A stretch of 64,000 nucleotides of DNA from CAWGHZ01 sp963822575 (GTDB lineage Bacteria; Pseudomonadota; Alphaproteobacteria; MPNO01; DASWLB01), in assembly GCA_963822575.1 (NCBI GenBank), contig CAWGHZ010000002.1, forward strand, positions 391,449 to 455,448. Direction: 5' to 3'. Position 1 is the first letter of the stretch. The number at the start of each line of letters is the position of its first letter. Positions 46,584 to 55,231 of the stretch are shown piece by piece. The position numbers and the translations under genes are program-made. The notes under the pieces are model-generated. The model was not told the DNA's origin and ran no database searches. It saw only the letters and a list, made by a program, of their open reading frames with translations.

Positions 46584-46714
46584 GGGAACGCCTCTCGATC
46601 ACGCCACGCCCGGTCGCGTGCCTCGCGAAGCTCTGCCGGCGTCACGTCGCGGAAAGGCCGGCGAGGTTTGGCGAGCCGCATAGCGCGCTGGCCAAACGCA
46701 TCGGCGGTCATCCG
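46577..46714 (-). CDS. Small basic protein
   Basis: 45 aa: MTADAFGQRAMRLAKPRR, then FRDVTPAELREARDRAWRD, ending AFPW. A longer frame to 46897 would overlap the HTH gene and has a low-complexity N-terminus, so the ATG at 46714 is preferred. Its end overlaps the next start. Function unknown. Confidence 0.45.
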   Translation of the reverse strand, partial: RMTADAFGQRAMRLAKPRRPFRDVTPAELREARDRAWRDREAFPW

Positions 46715-46838
46715 TTGGGCGAAGTCAGAACGGGGGCGGGCTTGCGAGGCGGAATGCGATGCGGTAGAAAATCGGGGCCAAGTCGATTTTGTGTTCCGCG
46801 CCGCGCTCGTCCCTCCCCAGGGGCGGGCGCGATGCATT

Positions 46839-47030
46839 TCACTCGCCCTCCAGCATCCGCAAGAAACGAGCGCGGCCGATGATCCAGCGCTCCCCAATTT
46901 TGAACGCGCCGGCGATCTCGCCTCGGTTCAGCGCCTCGTAGAACTTGCCCTCGGACATGCCGAGAAGGCGCGCGCCGTCCTTGGCCTTGATCGTGGCAGC
47001 GTCTTCGGTGTTCGCGGTCGCAACGGACAT
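46839..47030 (-). CDS. AlpA/excisionase-like helix-turn-helix protein
   Basis: 63 aa: KAKDGARLLGMSEGKFYEA, then LNRGEIAGAFKIGERWIIG, the MerR/Xis-like winged helix fold that recognises element ends or promoters. It is the first gene of the minus-strand replication block and faces the plus-strand integrase block across a 120-bp divergent promoter region, the usual place for an excisionase or early regulator. Confidence 0.75.
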   Translation of the reverse strand: MSVATANTEDAATIKAKDGARLLGMSEGKFYEALNRGEIAGAFKIGERWIIGRARFLRMLEGE

Positions 47031-47152
47031 ATCGGGTTCTCCGCTATTTCGGGGCGCTACTGCGCGCCCCGCTGTCCCCCAAATAACGCTTGCCAGCCCC
47101 CGGTTCTATACCCTAAAATCAGATTTAGGCGTTATAGTGGAGTTACGCGAGA

Positions 47153-47815
47153 ATGGCTCAAATCACCATCCAATGGACGCGGGGGCGAGAGTGTCGGATC
47201 GTCGAGCGGCGAGTTGGGCGCACCCTCGCGGAAGACCCGGATCAAGAGAAGGGCGACCGCGCAGAACAAACCTTGGCGTGCGAAGGCAGGGTCATCGTCA
47301 CTCTGCCAAAGGCTGCCACGTTGTATGAGCGTCTAGCGGCCTGCGGAACGGCCGAGGATGCGCAATCGTTTGCGAGCAAATACGGACTGCTCCGGCATGC
47401 CTACGCGGAGCCGGTGGCGGACTTCTTGCGGGATGCCCGGACGGTCCGCGATCTTCTGGCCGAAGCGAAAGAAGCCCAAAAGGCAGACGAATGGGAGCCG
47501 GTGCGTCAAAGGCTCGTCGCCTTGCGCAAAGACGTGAAGCTCGACTATGCGCTTGGCGCGGACGATGCAGGACGCACACAGCCGCATTTCAGGGCCAGCA
47601 CCCTGTTTGCATTTATCGTTACCGCGCTGGTCGGTGACCTCACGCAAGGCCGCCACTACCACCGCTGCGACAACCCTAGCTGCGAGCGCGACCAATACTT
47701 CTATTTCGGCGCGGGCACCGGCCACCGGCAACGACAGCCAGGCCAGCCTTGGTATTGCTCGCCCACCTGTCGGGCGGCTCACGCGTATGAGAAACGCAAG
47801 CAAAAGGAGCAATAG
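47153..47815 (+). CDS. CGNR-like zinc-finger protein
   Basis: 220 aa. The C-terminus has a four-Cys zinc site: CDNPSCERDQYFYFGAGTG, then QPWYCSPTCRAAHAYEKRK, like the CGNR/treble-clef finger of transcription regulators. The N-terminal 150 residues are helical. It precedes the integrase by 2 bases and is likely in its operon; it may regulate the element. Confidence 0.7.
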   Translation: MAQITIQWTRGRECRIVERRVGRTLAEDPDQEKGDRAEQTLACEGRVIVTLPKAATLYERLAACGTAEDAQSFASKYGLLRHAYAEPVADFLRDARTVRDLLAEAKEAQKADEWEPVRQRLVALRKDVKLDYALGADDAGRTQPHFRASTLFAFIVTALVGDLTQGRHYHRCDNPSCERDQYFYFGAGTGHRQRQPGQPWYCSPTCRAAHAYEKRKQKEQ

Positions 47816-47817
47816 CT

Positions 47818-48979
47818 ATGAAGGACTACGTACTGGAACGGCGCGGAAACTCGATCCGCATTAGGATCGAGCGGGACCGCGATCTGACCACGGGCAAGCG
47901 GGCATGGCACCTCGAAACTGTCAAGCCCCTGTCCGGCGAGACGCGGACGCAGCATCGGACGCGCGCCAAAGCCCGTGCCGTCGAGTTGATGGCCAAGATG
48001 AACAGGGGCGAGCACGTCGAGCGCTCGGCCGCCACGGTCGAAACCTACTTCCGGGATTGGCTCGGCCAGCCGGTCGGGATCAGTCCCAAGACCATCGAAC
48101 GGTATCGCCAGCTTGCCGAACAGCAAATCTATCCGCACCTTGGCACGAACGCGCTACAGAAGCTCACTCCGGCCGACGTGCAGGGCTGGCACGCCACACT
48201 ACTCAGTAGCGGCGGGAAGGGTGGCAAGCCTCTGTCAGCCCGCACCGTGGGGCACGCTCACCGGCTCCTGCATGCCGGCCTCGCCCGTGCTGCCAAGGGG
48301 CAGATTGTGTTTCGCAACGTGGCGTCATTGATTGGGCCGCCGAAGGTAGAGGATAAGGAAGTCGCGGCGCTCCGGGCGGACCAGATCGGCGACGTGTTGG
48401 AAAGGCTCCAGGACCACTCGTTCTATCCGCTGGTTGTCGTGGCGCTTGGGACGGGGCTGCGACGTGGCGAGCTTCTGGCGCTCCGCTGGTCGCGCGTCGA
48501 TCTCGACGGCGGAACGCTCAGGGTCGAGGAGTTGGTCGAGGAAACGAAAGCCGGCCTCCGGTTCAAGGCTCCAAAGTCCCGCCATGGTCGCCGAACCGTA
48601 TCTCTGGCCGCCCAGCGTGGTGGAGGCCCTACGGGCGCACCGGAAAGGCCAGCTAGAGCTTCGGCTTGCCCTGGGCCTCGGCAAGCTCCCTGACGACGCG
48701 CTGGTGTTCTGCCAGCCGGACGGCTCGGCCATGTCGCCGGACAAGCTGTCGCGCGACTGGTGCCGGCTGGTCGCGGCTAGGAAGCTGCCCAAGGTGTCGT
48801 TCCACGCCCTGCGGCACAGCCACGTCTCGGCCCTGATCGCGGGCGGGCTCGACGTGTTCAGCGTGTCGCGCCGGATCGGCCACGGTTCGGCCGCGCTGAC
48901 CCTGCGGACCTACACGCACCTTTTCGCCACCAAGGACGCACAGGCCGTTGACGCCATCGAGAAGGCGCTTAACGGTTGA
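47818..48979 (+). CDS. int: Tyrosine-type integrase of the element (frameshifted)
   Basis: About 386 aa after repair. An arm-binding N-terminus and SAM-like domain (ATVETYFRDWLGQPVG, then LTPADVQGWHATLL) precede the catalytic domain: the first Arg is in LGTGLRRGELLALRW, then FHALRHSHVSALIAGG (HXXR), RRIGHGSAALTLRTYTHLF (His and the nucleophile Tyr). The frame breaks near 48612, between RRTVSL and PPSVVEALRAHRKGQ. The span is one base over. This break does not fit the GANTC pattern, so real inactivation is possible. AGGAG lies upstream of the ATG. Confidence 0.87.
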
Positions 48980-48987
48980 GGGGCGCG

Positions 48988-49006
48988 GATACCAAACGGA
49001 TACCAA
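48988..49006 (+). repeat. Paired GATACCAA motif, right end of element
   Basis: GATACCAA at 48988-48995 and 48999-49006, 11 bp apart, 52 bp before attR. It mirrors the pair near attL. Confidence 0.5.
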
Positions 49007-49057
49007 TTTCGGGTTTTGTTCGCCGGGGCAATCTGCTAAGTGCTTGCCCCGCCTAGC

Positions 49058-49099
49058 GGAGAGGTGGCCGAGCGGCTTAAGGCGGCGGTTTGCTAAACC
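49058..49099 (+). repeat. attR: 42-bp direct repeat within tRNA-Ser
   Basis: Identical to 37661-37702. It forms the 5' half of the intact tRNA-Ser gene, so integration rebuilt the tRNA with a 5' half, and its upstream DNA, from the element. Confidence 0.9.
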
Positions 49100-49149
49100 G
49101 TTAAACGGGGAAACCTGTTTCGGGGGTTCGAATCCCCCCCTCTCCGCCA
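49058..49149 (+). tRNA. tRNA-Ser (anticodon GCT), integration target
   Basis: Acceptor stem GGAGAGG pairs with CCTCTCC, discriminator G and encoded CCA at 49147-49149. The anticodon loop TTGCTAA gives GCT, and a long variable arm (GGGGAAACCTGTTTCGGG region) is typical of Ser tRNAs. The T-loop GGTTCGAATCC is intact. Its promoter region now comes from the element. Confidence 0.95.
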
Positions 49150-49742
49150 ATTCTTTCCTATACGACATTGAAATCTAAGGCATTTTTATGAGGCACCCCA
49201 TCGTTGCCCCACAAATTGACCCATGATCATTCGACAAATTGGACGACCTGCGCCGGCATGCCACTCCGTGGTGGCGGCCGGCAAATCGCCGGGGGTCCCT
49301 GGAGATCTCGATCAAGAGCCGCCCGCTAGGTCGACCGAAGCGAGGCGGGCCGTGGACCTACCCGGCTCATGGAATGCAGGGGCAAACTCACACACACGGG
49401 CCGGGCTTGGCGGCCGATAGAGGGCGACATGGGGGCGGCACCGGCGACGAGCCAACCGAGCGGCCAATGACGGACTAGATCATCGACCGCAGGCGCGGAT
49501 GGCCATCCACGGGCCAACAGGGATGGTGCTGGAGGTGATACGGCGGCGGGTCGGCGGCCCCGAGATGCACGCGCGGCACGAGACGGTGCAGGGGAATGGT
49601 GGCTATAGTGTTCGAGGCGTTGATCGTAGGGGCGGCTCTGTTCGCCTTGGCCGGGCGAGGTCTTCTCAGTGCGAATTGGATTGGACCGACTTGCCGCGAC
49701 GCCTGTTATTCTGACGGGACGGCAATTCCCTTCGAAAGGATG
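49150..49742. other. Intergenic region without a supported gene
   Basis: 593 bp between tRNA-Ser and the dioxygenase genes. Short open frames exist on the plus strand (49223-49420, 49239-49478 and others) but have Arg/Pro/Gly-rich, family-less translations. No repeat, RNA or promoter signature is clear, apart from whatever drives the dioxygenase. Confidence 0.5.
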
Positions 49743-50984
49743 ATGAAACGTATGGCTGCCAAGCTCGACCATCTGAGGCGCTGGCCCAGCGAGGGAAGCC
49801 GGCGGATTCCATACTGGGTCTACAGCGACCCAGATATCTATGGGCGCGAGCAGGAGCGCATCTTCGCCGGGGACAATTGGAGCTATGTCGCGCTTGAGGC
49901 CGAGCTGCCGAACCCAGGCGATTTCAAGCGGACCTTCGTCGGCGACCGGTCGGTGGTCGTTATGCGCGACGCGGACGGCGCCATCAACGCCGTCGAGAAC
50001 CGGTGCGCCCATCGCGGCGTGCAGTTCTGCCAGCGCCATCTCGGCAATCACGCCGAGATCATGTGCCCCTACCACCAATGGACGTACGACCTGAAGGGCA
50101 ATTTGATCGGCGTGCCGTTCCGCCGCGGCGTCAAGGGGAATGGCGGCATGCCGGCGGCGTTCGACCTCGCCGGGCACGGGCTCCGCAAGCTGGAAGTCGC
50201 GCGCCGCAACGGCGTGGTCTTCGCCTCGTTCGGCGCGCCGCCGCCGCTGGAAGACTATCTCGGCCCGCCCATCGTCGAGCTGTTCGACCGCGTATTCGAC
50301 GGGCGCGCGCTCAAGGTGCTCGGCTATTCGCGCCAGCTCACGCCCGCCAACTGGAAACTGATGTTCGAGAACATCAAGGACCCGTATCACGCGAGCCTGC
50401 TGCACGTGTTCCTACTGTCGTTCGGGCTCAACCGCGTCGACCAGCCGAACCGCCTGGTGATCGACTCCACCGGGCGGCATGCGGCCAGCATGACCTGGCG
50501 CGGCGAGCAGAAGCGCACCGAGGACAATGCCGACATGCGCTCGCTCATCGAGGATCTGCGGCTGAACGATCCGTCGATGCTCGATCCGGTGCGCGAGTAC
50601 GCGCAATACACCATCTGCCTGATGACCGTGTGGCCGAACCTGATCATCCAGCAGCAATCGAACACGCTTGCCATGCGCCAGCTCGTGACGCGCGGGCCGC
50701 AGGCGTTCGAGCTCGCCTGGACCTTCTTCGGCTATGCCGACGACGACGCGGACATGACGGCGCGGCGCCTGCGCCAGGCCAACCTGATGGGTCCCTCCGG
50801 CTATGTCTCGATCGACGACAGCGAGGTCATGGCGATTGCCCAGCAGGGCGTGCGGGCGGCGCCCGAGGCCGCAGGCGTGATCGAGCTCGACGGCTATGGC
50901 TGGCGCGAGGAGGAGGCGCACGGCGTGACCGAAAGCGAGATTCGCGCCTTCTACGACTACTATCGCAAGGTGATGGAGCTGTGA
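49743..50984 (+). CDS. Rieske aromatic ring-hydroxylating dioxygenase, alpha subunit
   Basis: 413 aa from the ATG at 49743; 49740 and 49752 are alternatives and GAAAGG lies just upstream. Rieske ligands are Cys88, His90, Cys108 and His111 (CAHRGVQ and CPYHQW). The catalytic iron site is in FENIKDPYHASLLHVF, with the two His and the bridging Asp. These enzymes add O2 to an aromatic ring using electrons from a reductase. The stop overlaps the beta-subunit GTG. Confidence 0.93.
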   Translation: MKRMAAKLDHLRRWPSEGSRRIPYWVYSDPDIYGREQERIFAGDNWSYVALEAELPNPGDFKRTFVGDRSVVVMRDADGAINAVENRCAHRGVQFCQRHLGNHAEIMCPYHQWTYDLKGNLIGVPFRRGVKGNGGMPAAFDLAGHGLRKLEVARRNGVVFASFGAPPPLEDYLGPPIVELFDRVFDGRALKVLGYSRQLTPANWKLMFENIKDPYHASLLHVFLLSFGLNRVDQPNRLVIDSTGRHAASMTWRGEQKRTEDNADMRSLIEDLRLNDPSMLDPVREYAQYTICLMTVWPNLIIQQQSNTLAMRQLVTRGPQAFELAWTFFGYADDDADMTARRLRQANLMGPSGYVSIDDSEVMAIAQQGVRAAPEAAGVIELDGYGWREEEAHGVTESEIRAFYDYYRKVMEL

Positions 50985-51490
50985 GCGGGACGCTCACCGC
51001 CGCGCGGTTCCGCGCGCTCGGCGCGCTCGAGCTGCGCCTCGCGGTCGAGGAGCTGCTGGCCGAATATACCGGCTGTCTCGACGAGGAACGCTTCGAGGAC
51101 TGGCCCGAGCTGTTCGTCGAGGACGGAATTTACAAGATCGTCCCGCGCGAGAATTTCGAGCGCGGCCTGCCGCTCGCCACCTGGCTGTGCGAGAGCCGGG
51201 GCTACATGAAGGACCGCGTCGTGGCGATCCGGCGCACCTCCGTCTATGCGCCGCGCCTTGTCCGGCGGTTCGTCTCGGGACTGCGGATCATCGGCTGGGA
51301 GGGCGAGGTCCTCGAGGTCCGTGCGAGCTACGTCGCGTTCGAGACGCTGGTCGACGAGATGACGCGGGTCTTCAACACCGGGCAGTACCGCGACCGCGTC
51401 GTGGTCTCCGACGGCCGGCTCCGCTTCCAGGAGAAGCTCTGCGTCTTCGACAGCGCGCTGGTGCCGAACAGTCTGATCTACCCGCTGTAG
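50981..51490 (+). CDS. Ring-hydroxylating dioxygenase, beta subunit
   Basis: 169 aa from a GTG that overlaps the alpha stop (GTGA). NTF2-like fold: LRLAVEELLAEYTGCLDEE, then FEDWPELFVEDGIYKIVPR and VLEVRASYVAFETLVDE, the typical small subunit that scaffolds the alpha3beta3 oxygenase. No ferredoxin or reductase gene follows; the next gene is convergent. Confidence 0.9.
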   Translation: MSGTLTAARFRALGALELRLAVEELLAEYTGCLDEERFEDWPELFVEDGIYKIVPRENFERGLPLATWLCESRGYMKDRVVAIRRTSVYAPRLVRRFVSGLRIIGWEGEVLEVRASYVAFETLVDEMTRVFNTGQYRDRVVVSDGRLRFQEKLCVFDSALVPNSLIYPL

Positions 51491-51561
51491 CGTTTGGTCC
51501 GAAGAAGCCCCGTCGGATCACCCGCATGCCTTCGCAATTTCTTCGGAGGTATGTAGGCCGA

Positions 51562-52323
51562 TCACAAGTACTTCGTGGGACGACGGATGGTGCGCCACAT
51601 GTGCGCAACGGGCGAGTTGTCGTATCCGAGGCCTTCCTTCGGTTGGCGGAAGTTGCGCCCGATAATGTCGACGAACGGATCGATGCTGACGACCGCGTTT
51701 GGATCGAACGAATAGATGTCGTGCACCGTGATCAGCCGCGCCGTCATGTACCACTTGTGCTTCCGTGCGCGCTGGTACGCATCCTTGATGTAGTCATCGG
51801 GCTCGTAATCCGCCCCGAAATAGTTGGTGTAGCGTACCGGGTATTTGTAGCCGACGGATTCGTCCGGGTAGAACCGCAGCGCCTGGTGCGCGCGGATCGC
51901 CCAACTCACCTCTTCCTCCACGTATGGCTCGATGAGCTGCGCGCCCCAGTAGCCGTGGTCGCTCTTGATGAATAGGGCATTTGCGATGTCGTGCAGCAGG
52001 CAGGCGAGAATGATCTTTTCGTCCATGCCTGCCTTGAGGGCATGCGTCGCGCTCTGCAGCAGGTGATTGGCGCCACGCATGCGGTACTCGAAGAAGTCGA
52101 GCAGGGTCGGCCTGTCGGGCATCTTGGGCAGGCGCGGATCGTCGCCGATCAGGAACAGCTTGCCCGGATGCTTAGACTGCTCCTCCGGCCCCATGCCGAC
52201 GGAGCCCAGATGGCCGTCCTCCATGTTCGCGAGGGCCGACTTGGTAAGGATCACGTCGAGTTCGTCGCTCATTCTGAGCTCGAGGGCGTCGGCCCGCTCG
52301 TCCAGGGATTGGCTCGCGTCCAT
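51562..52323 (-). CDS. HD-domain metal-dependent hydrolase-like protein
   Basis: 253 aa. The HD core is LACLLHDIANALFIKSDHG, with His111-Asp112, and downstream EVSWAIRAHQALRFYP and YKDAYQRARKHKWYM-like segments carrying further His. It may be a mixed-valent diiron oxygenase relative (PhnZ-like) or a phosphohydrolase; sequence alone does not decide. It lies 73 bp before the TRAP permease stop on the same strand. Confidence 0.75.
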   Translation of the reverse strand: MDASQSLDERADALELRMSDELDVILTKSALANMEDGHLGSVGMGPEEQSKHPGKLFLIGDDPRLPKMPDRPTLLDFFEYRMRGANHLLQSATHALKAGMDEKIILACLLHDIANALFIKSDHGYWGAQLIEPYVEEEVSWAIRAHQALRFYPDESVGYKYPVRYTNYFGADYEPDDYIKDAYQRARKHKWYMTARLITVHDIYSFDPNAVVSIDPFVDIIGRNFRQPKEGLGYDNSPVAHMWRTIRRPTKYL

Positions 52324-52396
52324 GGCTTTTCCTCCTCTGACCCGTTAAATCCTATTGCGTTTAGGTCCCGGACTCAAACGCCCGCCGCCGACCCGG

Positions 52397-54382
52397 TCAG
52401 TGGAACATGGTCGACGGCAGCCATAGAGCGAGTGCGGGGAACAACACCAGCAATACGAGCTTGACGAAATCGGCAGCGCAGAACGCGAGCACGCCGCGGA
52501 AGATGGTGCCCATCGGCACGTCAGGCACCAGGCTTTTCAGCACGAACACGTTGAGCCCGAACGGCGGGGTGATCATGCTGGTCTCGACGACCACCAGATT
52601 AAGGACGCCCCACCACAGGACGTCAAACCCCATATGGACGATCATCGGCGTGACGATCGGCACCGTGATGACCATCACGGCGAACGAATCCATGATGCAG
52701 CCGAGCGCCACATAGACCACCAGAACCGCCGCGACCACGGCGAGCGCGGGCAACCCCAGCGAACCAATAAATGCCGTGGCGCGCTCGGTCAGCGACGTGG
52801 TGCCGACGAACAGCGAGAACGTCACGGCGCCGAAGATCAGGCCGTAGATCATGGCCGTGGACGCCGTGACCTCCGCCATCACGTCCCAGAATACCCCGCC
52901 GTGCAGCCGGCCGCGGATCAACGCGATCGCGAAGGCGAGAAACGCCCCGACGGCGGCCGCCTCGGTCGCAGTGAAGATGCCGGTGTACATGCCGCCGATG
53001 ACCGCGCCGAACAGGATCGTGACCGCGCCGCACTGGCGGATCGCCGAGAGAAGCTCTTGGCCCTGCATTTTAACCGCCGGCGGCACCGACGTTGGCACGA
53101 ACCGCACGAACAGGATGATGGTCAGCACGTAGAGCGCTGTCGCCAGCAGTCCCGGTATGATGGCGGCGACGAAGAGCTGGCCAATCGACGCCTCCGACAA
53201 AAGTGCGAAAATGATCAGCGGGCCGGACGGAGGAATCAGCGCGCCAAGCGTGCCACCAGCTGCGACGCACCCGGTGGCGATCGAGGGCGAATAGCCCCGG
53301 CTCCGCATCTCAGGCAGGCTCACCCGGCCGAACGTCGCGACGGTCGCGAGAGATGATCCGGTGACCGCGCCAAACCCGGCGCAGCCGGCGATTGTCGCGA
53401 GTGCCAGCCCGCCGCGCAGAGAGCCGACGACCGCTTGAGCGAGGCGGTAGACGTCGCCCGATATGCCGGCGACGGCTGCGAAGCTTCCCATCATCAGGAA
53501 CAGCGGGAGCGACGCGACCTCGTAGTTGGTGAGGAAACCCGCGCATTCGGTGGCGAACGCGCCGAGCGCCGGCATCACGCCGATCAGGGTCGCGGCACCC
53601 ACGACGCCGACGGTTCCCATTACCGCGGCGAGCGGGAAGAGCAGCATCAGCGACGCCCACATCACGACGAAGGCGATGGCGATTGTGCCGGCCTCGTGTC
53701 CGCCCGCCCAGCCTGAAACCGCCGGGAAGTCGAACAGGCAGAGCGCGACCAGGGCCACGAAAACCGCCCCGACCAGCAGCGTAATGGATGTGGTGACCGC
53801 GGAGGGCCGAATTGAGGGCTCGATCGGTGCGCTAACCGATGCGCGGTTATCGGCCATGGCGCCGTAGAGCTTGTTCGCCGCCACGACGGCCTGCACCAGC
53901 GCGCCGAGGCCCAGCAGGATGGAGGCGCCCATCATGAACGGTCCCTGCGGCAGGCCGAGAATCACCGTTGCACGATGCTGGCTCAGCAAGGTCGTCGCGA
54001 ACACCCCCATGCGCCAGCTCAGGACGGCGTAGAACGCGAACAGCAGAACGGCGCCGCTCGCCTGCAGCCACGCGACCATCCGGCGCGATAGAAGATGGGC
54101 CAGGATGTCGACCATCAGGTTCACGCCGCGCGCCAGCCCGGACGGGATGCACGCGGTGACCGCCACCGCGAACGTCATCGACACGATCTCGTTGAGGGCG
54201 GTCACCCCGGAACTGGCGAACCAGCGCAATAGCACGTCGAGGACCGTAACGCCCGATACGGCCAGCATGCCGATGACGCCGATGAACGCGATCGGCCGAG
54301 TGACGGTCTGACACCACCTTTCGCACGACGCGAGGAAGAGCTTTCCGCTGCCGCCCCCCGCGCTTGTGGCCAATTCCACCAT
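52397..54382 (-). CDS. TRAP transporter fused permease (DctQ-DctM)
   Basis: 661 aa. An N-terminal DctQ-like four-helix part (LNEIVSMTFAVAVTACIPSG) is fused to the large DctM part: ASLPLFLMMGSFAAVAGISG, VTGSSLATVATFGRVSLPEM, GTLGALIPPSGPLIIFALLS and VYVALGCIMDSFAVMVITVP. This imports organic acids with an extracytoplasmic DctP protein, two of which lie nearby. The start at 54382 (MVELATSAGG) has GGAGGG upstream; earlier in-frame starts lack a site. Confidence 0.93.
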   Translation of the reverse strand: MVELATSAGGGSGKLFLASCERWCQTVTRPIAFIGVIGMLAVSGVTVLDVLLRWFASSGVTALNEIVSMTFAVAVTACIPSGLARGVNLMVDILAHLLSRRMVAWLQASGAVLLFAFYAVLSWRMGVFATTLLSQHRATVILGLPQGPFMMGASILLGLGALVQAVVAANKLYGAMADNRASVSAPIEPSIRPSAVTTSITLLVGAVFVALVALCLFDFPAVSGWAGGHEAGTIAIAFVVMWASLMLLFPLAAVMGTVGVVGAATLIGVMPALGAFATECAGFLTNYEVASLPLFLMMGSFAAVAGISGDVYRLAQAVVGSLRGGLALATIAGCAGFGAVTGSSLATVATFGRVSLPEMRSRGYSPSIATGCVAAGGTLGALIPPSGPLIIFALLSEASIGQLFVAAIIPGLLATALYVLTIILFVRFVPTSVPPAVKMQGQELLSAIRQCGAVTILFGAVIGGMYTGIFTATEAAAVGAFLAFAIALIRGRLHGGVFWDVMAEVTASTAMIYGLIFGAVTFSLFVGTTSLTERATAFIGSLGLPALAVVAAVLVVYVALGCIMDSFAVMVITVPIVTPMIVHMGFDVLWWGVLNLVVVETSMITPPFGLNVFVLKSLVPDVPMGTIFRGVLAFCAADFVKLVLLVLFPALALWLPSTMFH

Positions 54383-54585
54383 GAACGGCCATCCCTCCCT
54401 GTGACACGCGCGGGTGCCTGCTCCGCTTTCGGAAAAGGTGCCCGGCCGCAACGCTCTGGTCGCCTCGCTCCCCGTCGGCGCTGCCCACTTGTGGCGCGCC
54501 GCGTCTTCACTTCATCGCTTGTCCGCCACCGGCTCGCAGGCAAGCAAAACAACAATAATATGGCCGGCCCCGACGGCCAATGGTC

Positions 54586-55089
54586 TCATGTTTGGCCGAG
54601 GGTTGGCCCGTCCAGCTTGTCGACGATCCGGTCCAGCGCGGCGATTTCCTTCTTCGTCAAGACCGCGAGGAGGCACTGCGCCCGATGCCGCGCCTTCGGG
54701 ATCAGCGACCGGTAGCACGCCCAGCCGCGCTGGCTGAGTTGCACTGTGAAGGTCCGTCCGTCGGCATGGTTGCGGCTCCTTTTCACGAAGCCGCGTTCGT
54801 GGAGCCGCTTCAATGCCCAGCTGATCGTCGATTTCTCCTGCGTTCCGTGCCGGCGAATCTCGTAGGGCGTCAAAGGTCCCAAATCCGCGACGATCGACAG
54901 GACCTTCCACTCCTGAACGGTCAGGGTGTGCCGGCCGAACACGAGGTCGGCGCTCGACAGCGACAAATGGTGGGCCAATAGCGACAGTCGGTAAGGCAGG
55001 AACCGCTCCAGATGTTCAATACTTGCGTCGCGCGCCGAAGGTTGCCCGGAAGCCATTGAAAGCCTTTGTTGTTCGTTGCGGTGGGACAC
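54586..55089 (-). CDS. MarR-family transcriptional regulator
   Basis: 167 aa. Winged helix-turn-helix: LTVQEWKVLSIVADLGPLTP, then YEIRRHGTQEKSTISWALKR and the wing FVKRSRNHADGRTFTVQLSQ. It is divergent from the VanA-type oxygenase gene across 142 bp and upstream of the TRAP permease, so it probably represses the cluster until an aromatic ligand binds. Confidence 0.93.
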   Translation of the reverse strand: MSHRNEQQRLSMASGQPSARDASIEHLERFLPYRLSLLAHHLSLSSADLVFGRHTLTVQEWKVLSIVADLGPLTPYEIRRHGTQEKSTISWALKRLHERGFVKRSRNHADGRTFTVQLSQRGWACYRSLIPKARHRAQCLLAVLTKKEIAALDRIVDKLDGPTLGQT

Positions 55090-55231
55090 ACCCTACCATG
55101 AGTGTTGCCCGGGCGGACGTTGAATAGGCGCCGCCGCCTGTCGATCGAATTGACCGGCCACCGGACGCGACTTAATATTCGTGCAATTCTGTACGAAAGC
55201 ATGCAAGGCGTCGGAGAGCGGGGAGAAGCCG

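Larger units (their letters stand above)
37661..49099. mobile_element. tRNA-Ser-integrated genetic element (satellite-like), 11.4 kb
   Basis: Bounded by the 42-bp direct repeats at 37661-37702 and 49058-49099. A tyrosine integrase is the last gene before the right end. An AlpA-like HTH protein, a RepA-like ATPase, a terminase-small-subunit-like gene, a PemK-like toxin, a cold-shock protein and about a dozen small unknown genes fill it. No large terminase, portal, capsid or tail gene is recognisable. The small genes overlap by ATGA, typical of phage modules. Codon use is less GC3-biased than in the flanking core genes. It is interpreted as a phage satellite, defective prophage or small integrative element. 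Confidence 0.85.

Noticed and set aside
37661..49099. Complete active prophage
   Set aside because: No large terminase, portal, major capsid, tail or lysis gene is recognisable in 11.4 kb.
49223..49478. Short open frames after tRNA-Ser as genes
   Set aside because: Two overlapping frames with low-complexity translations, no Shine-Dalgarno site and no domain.
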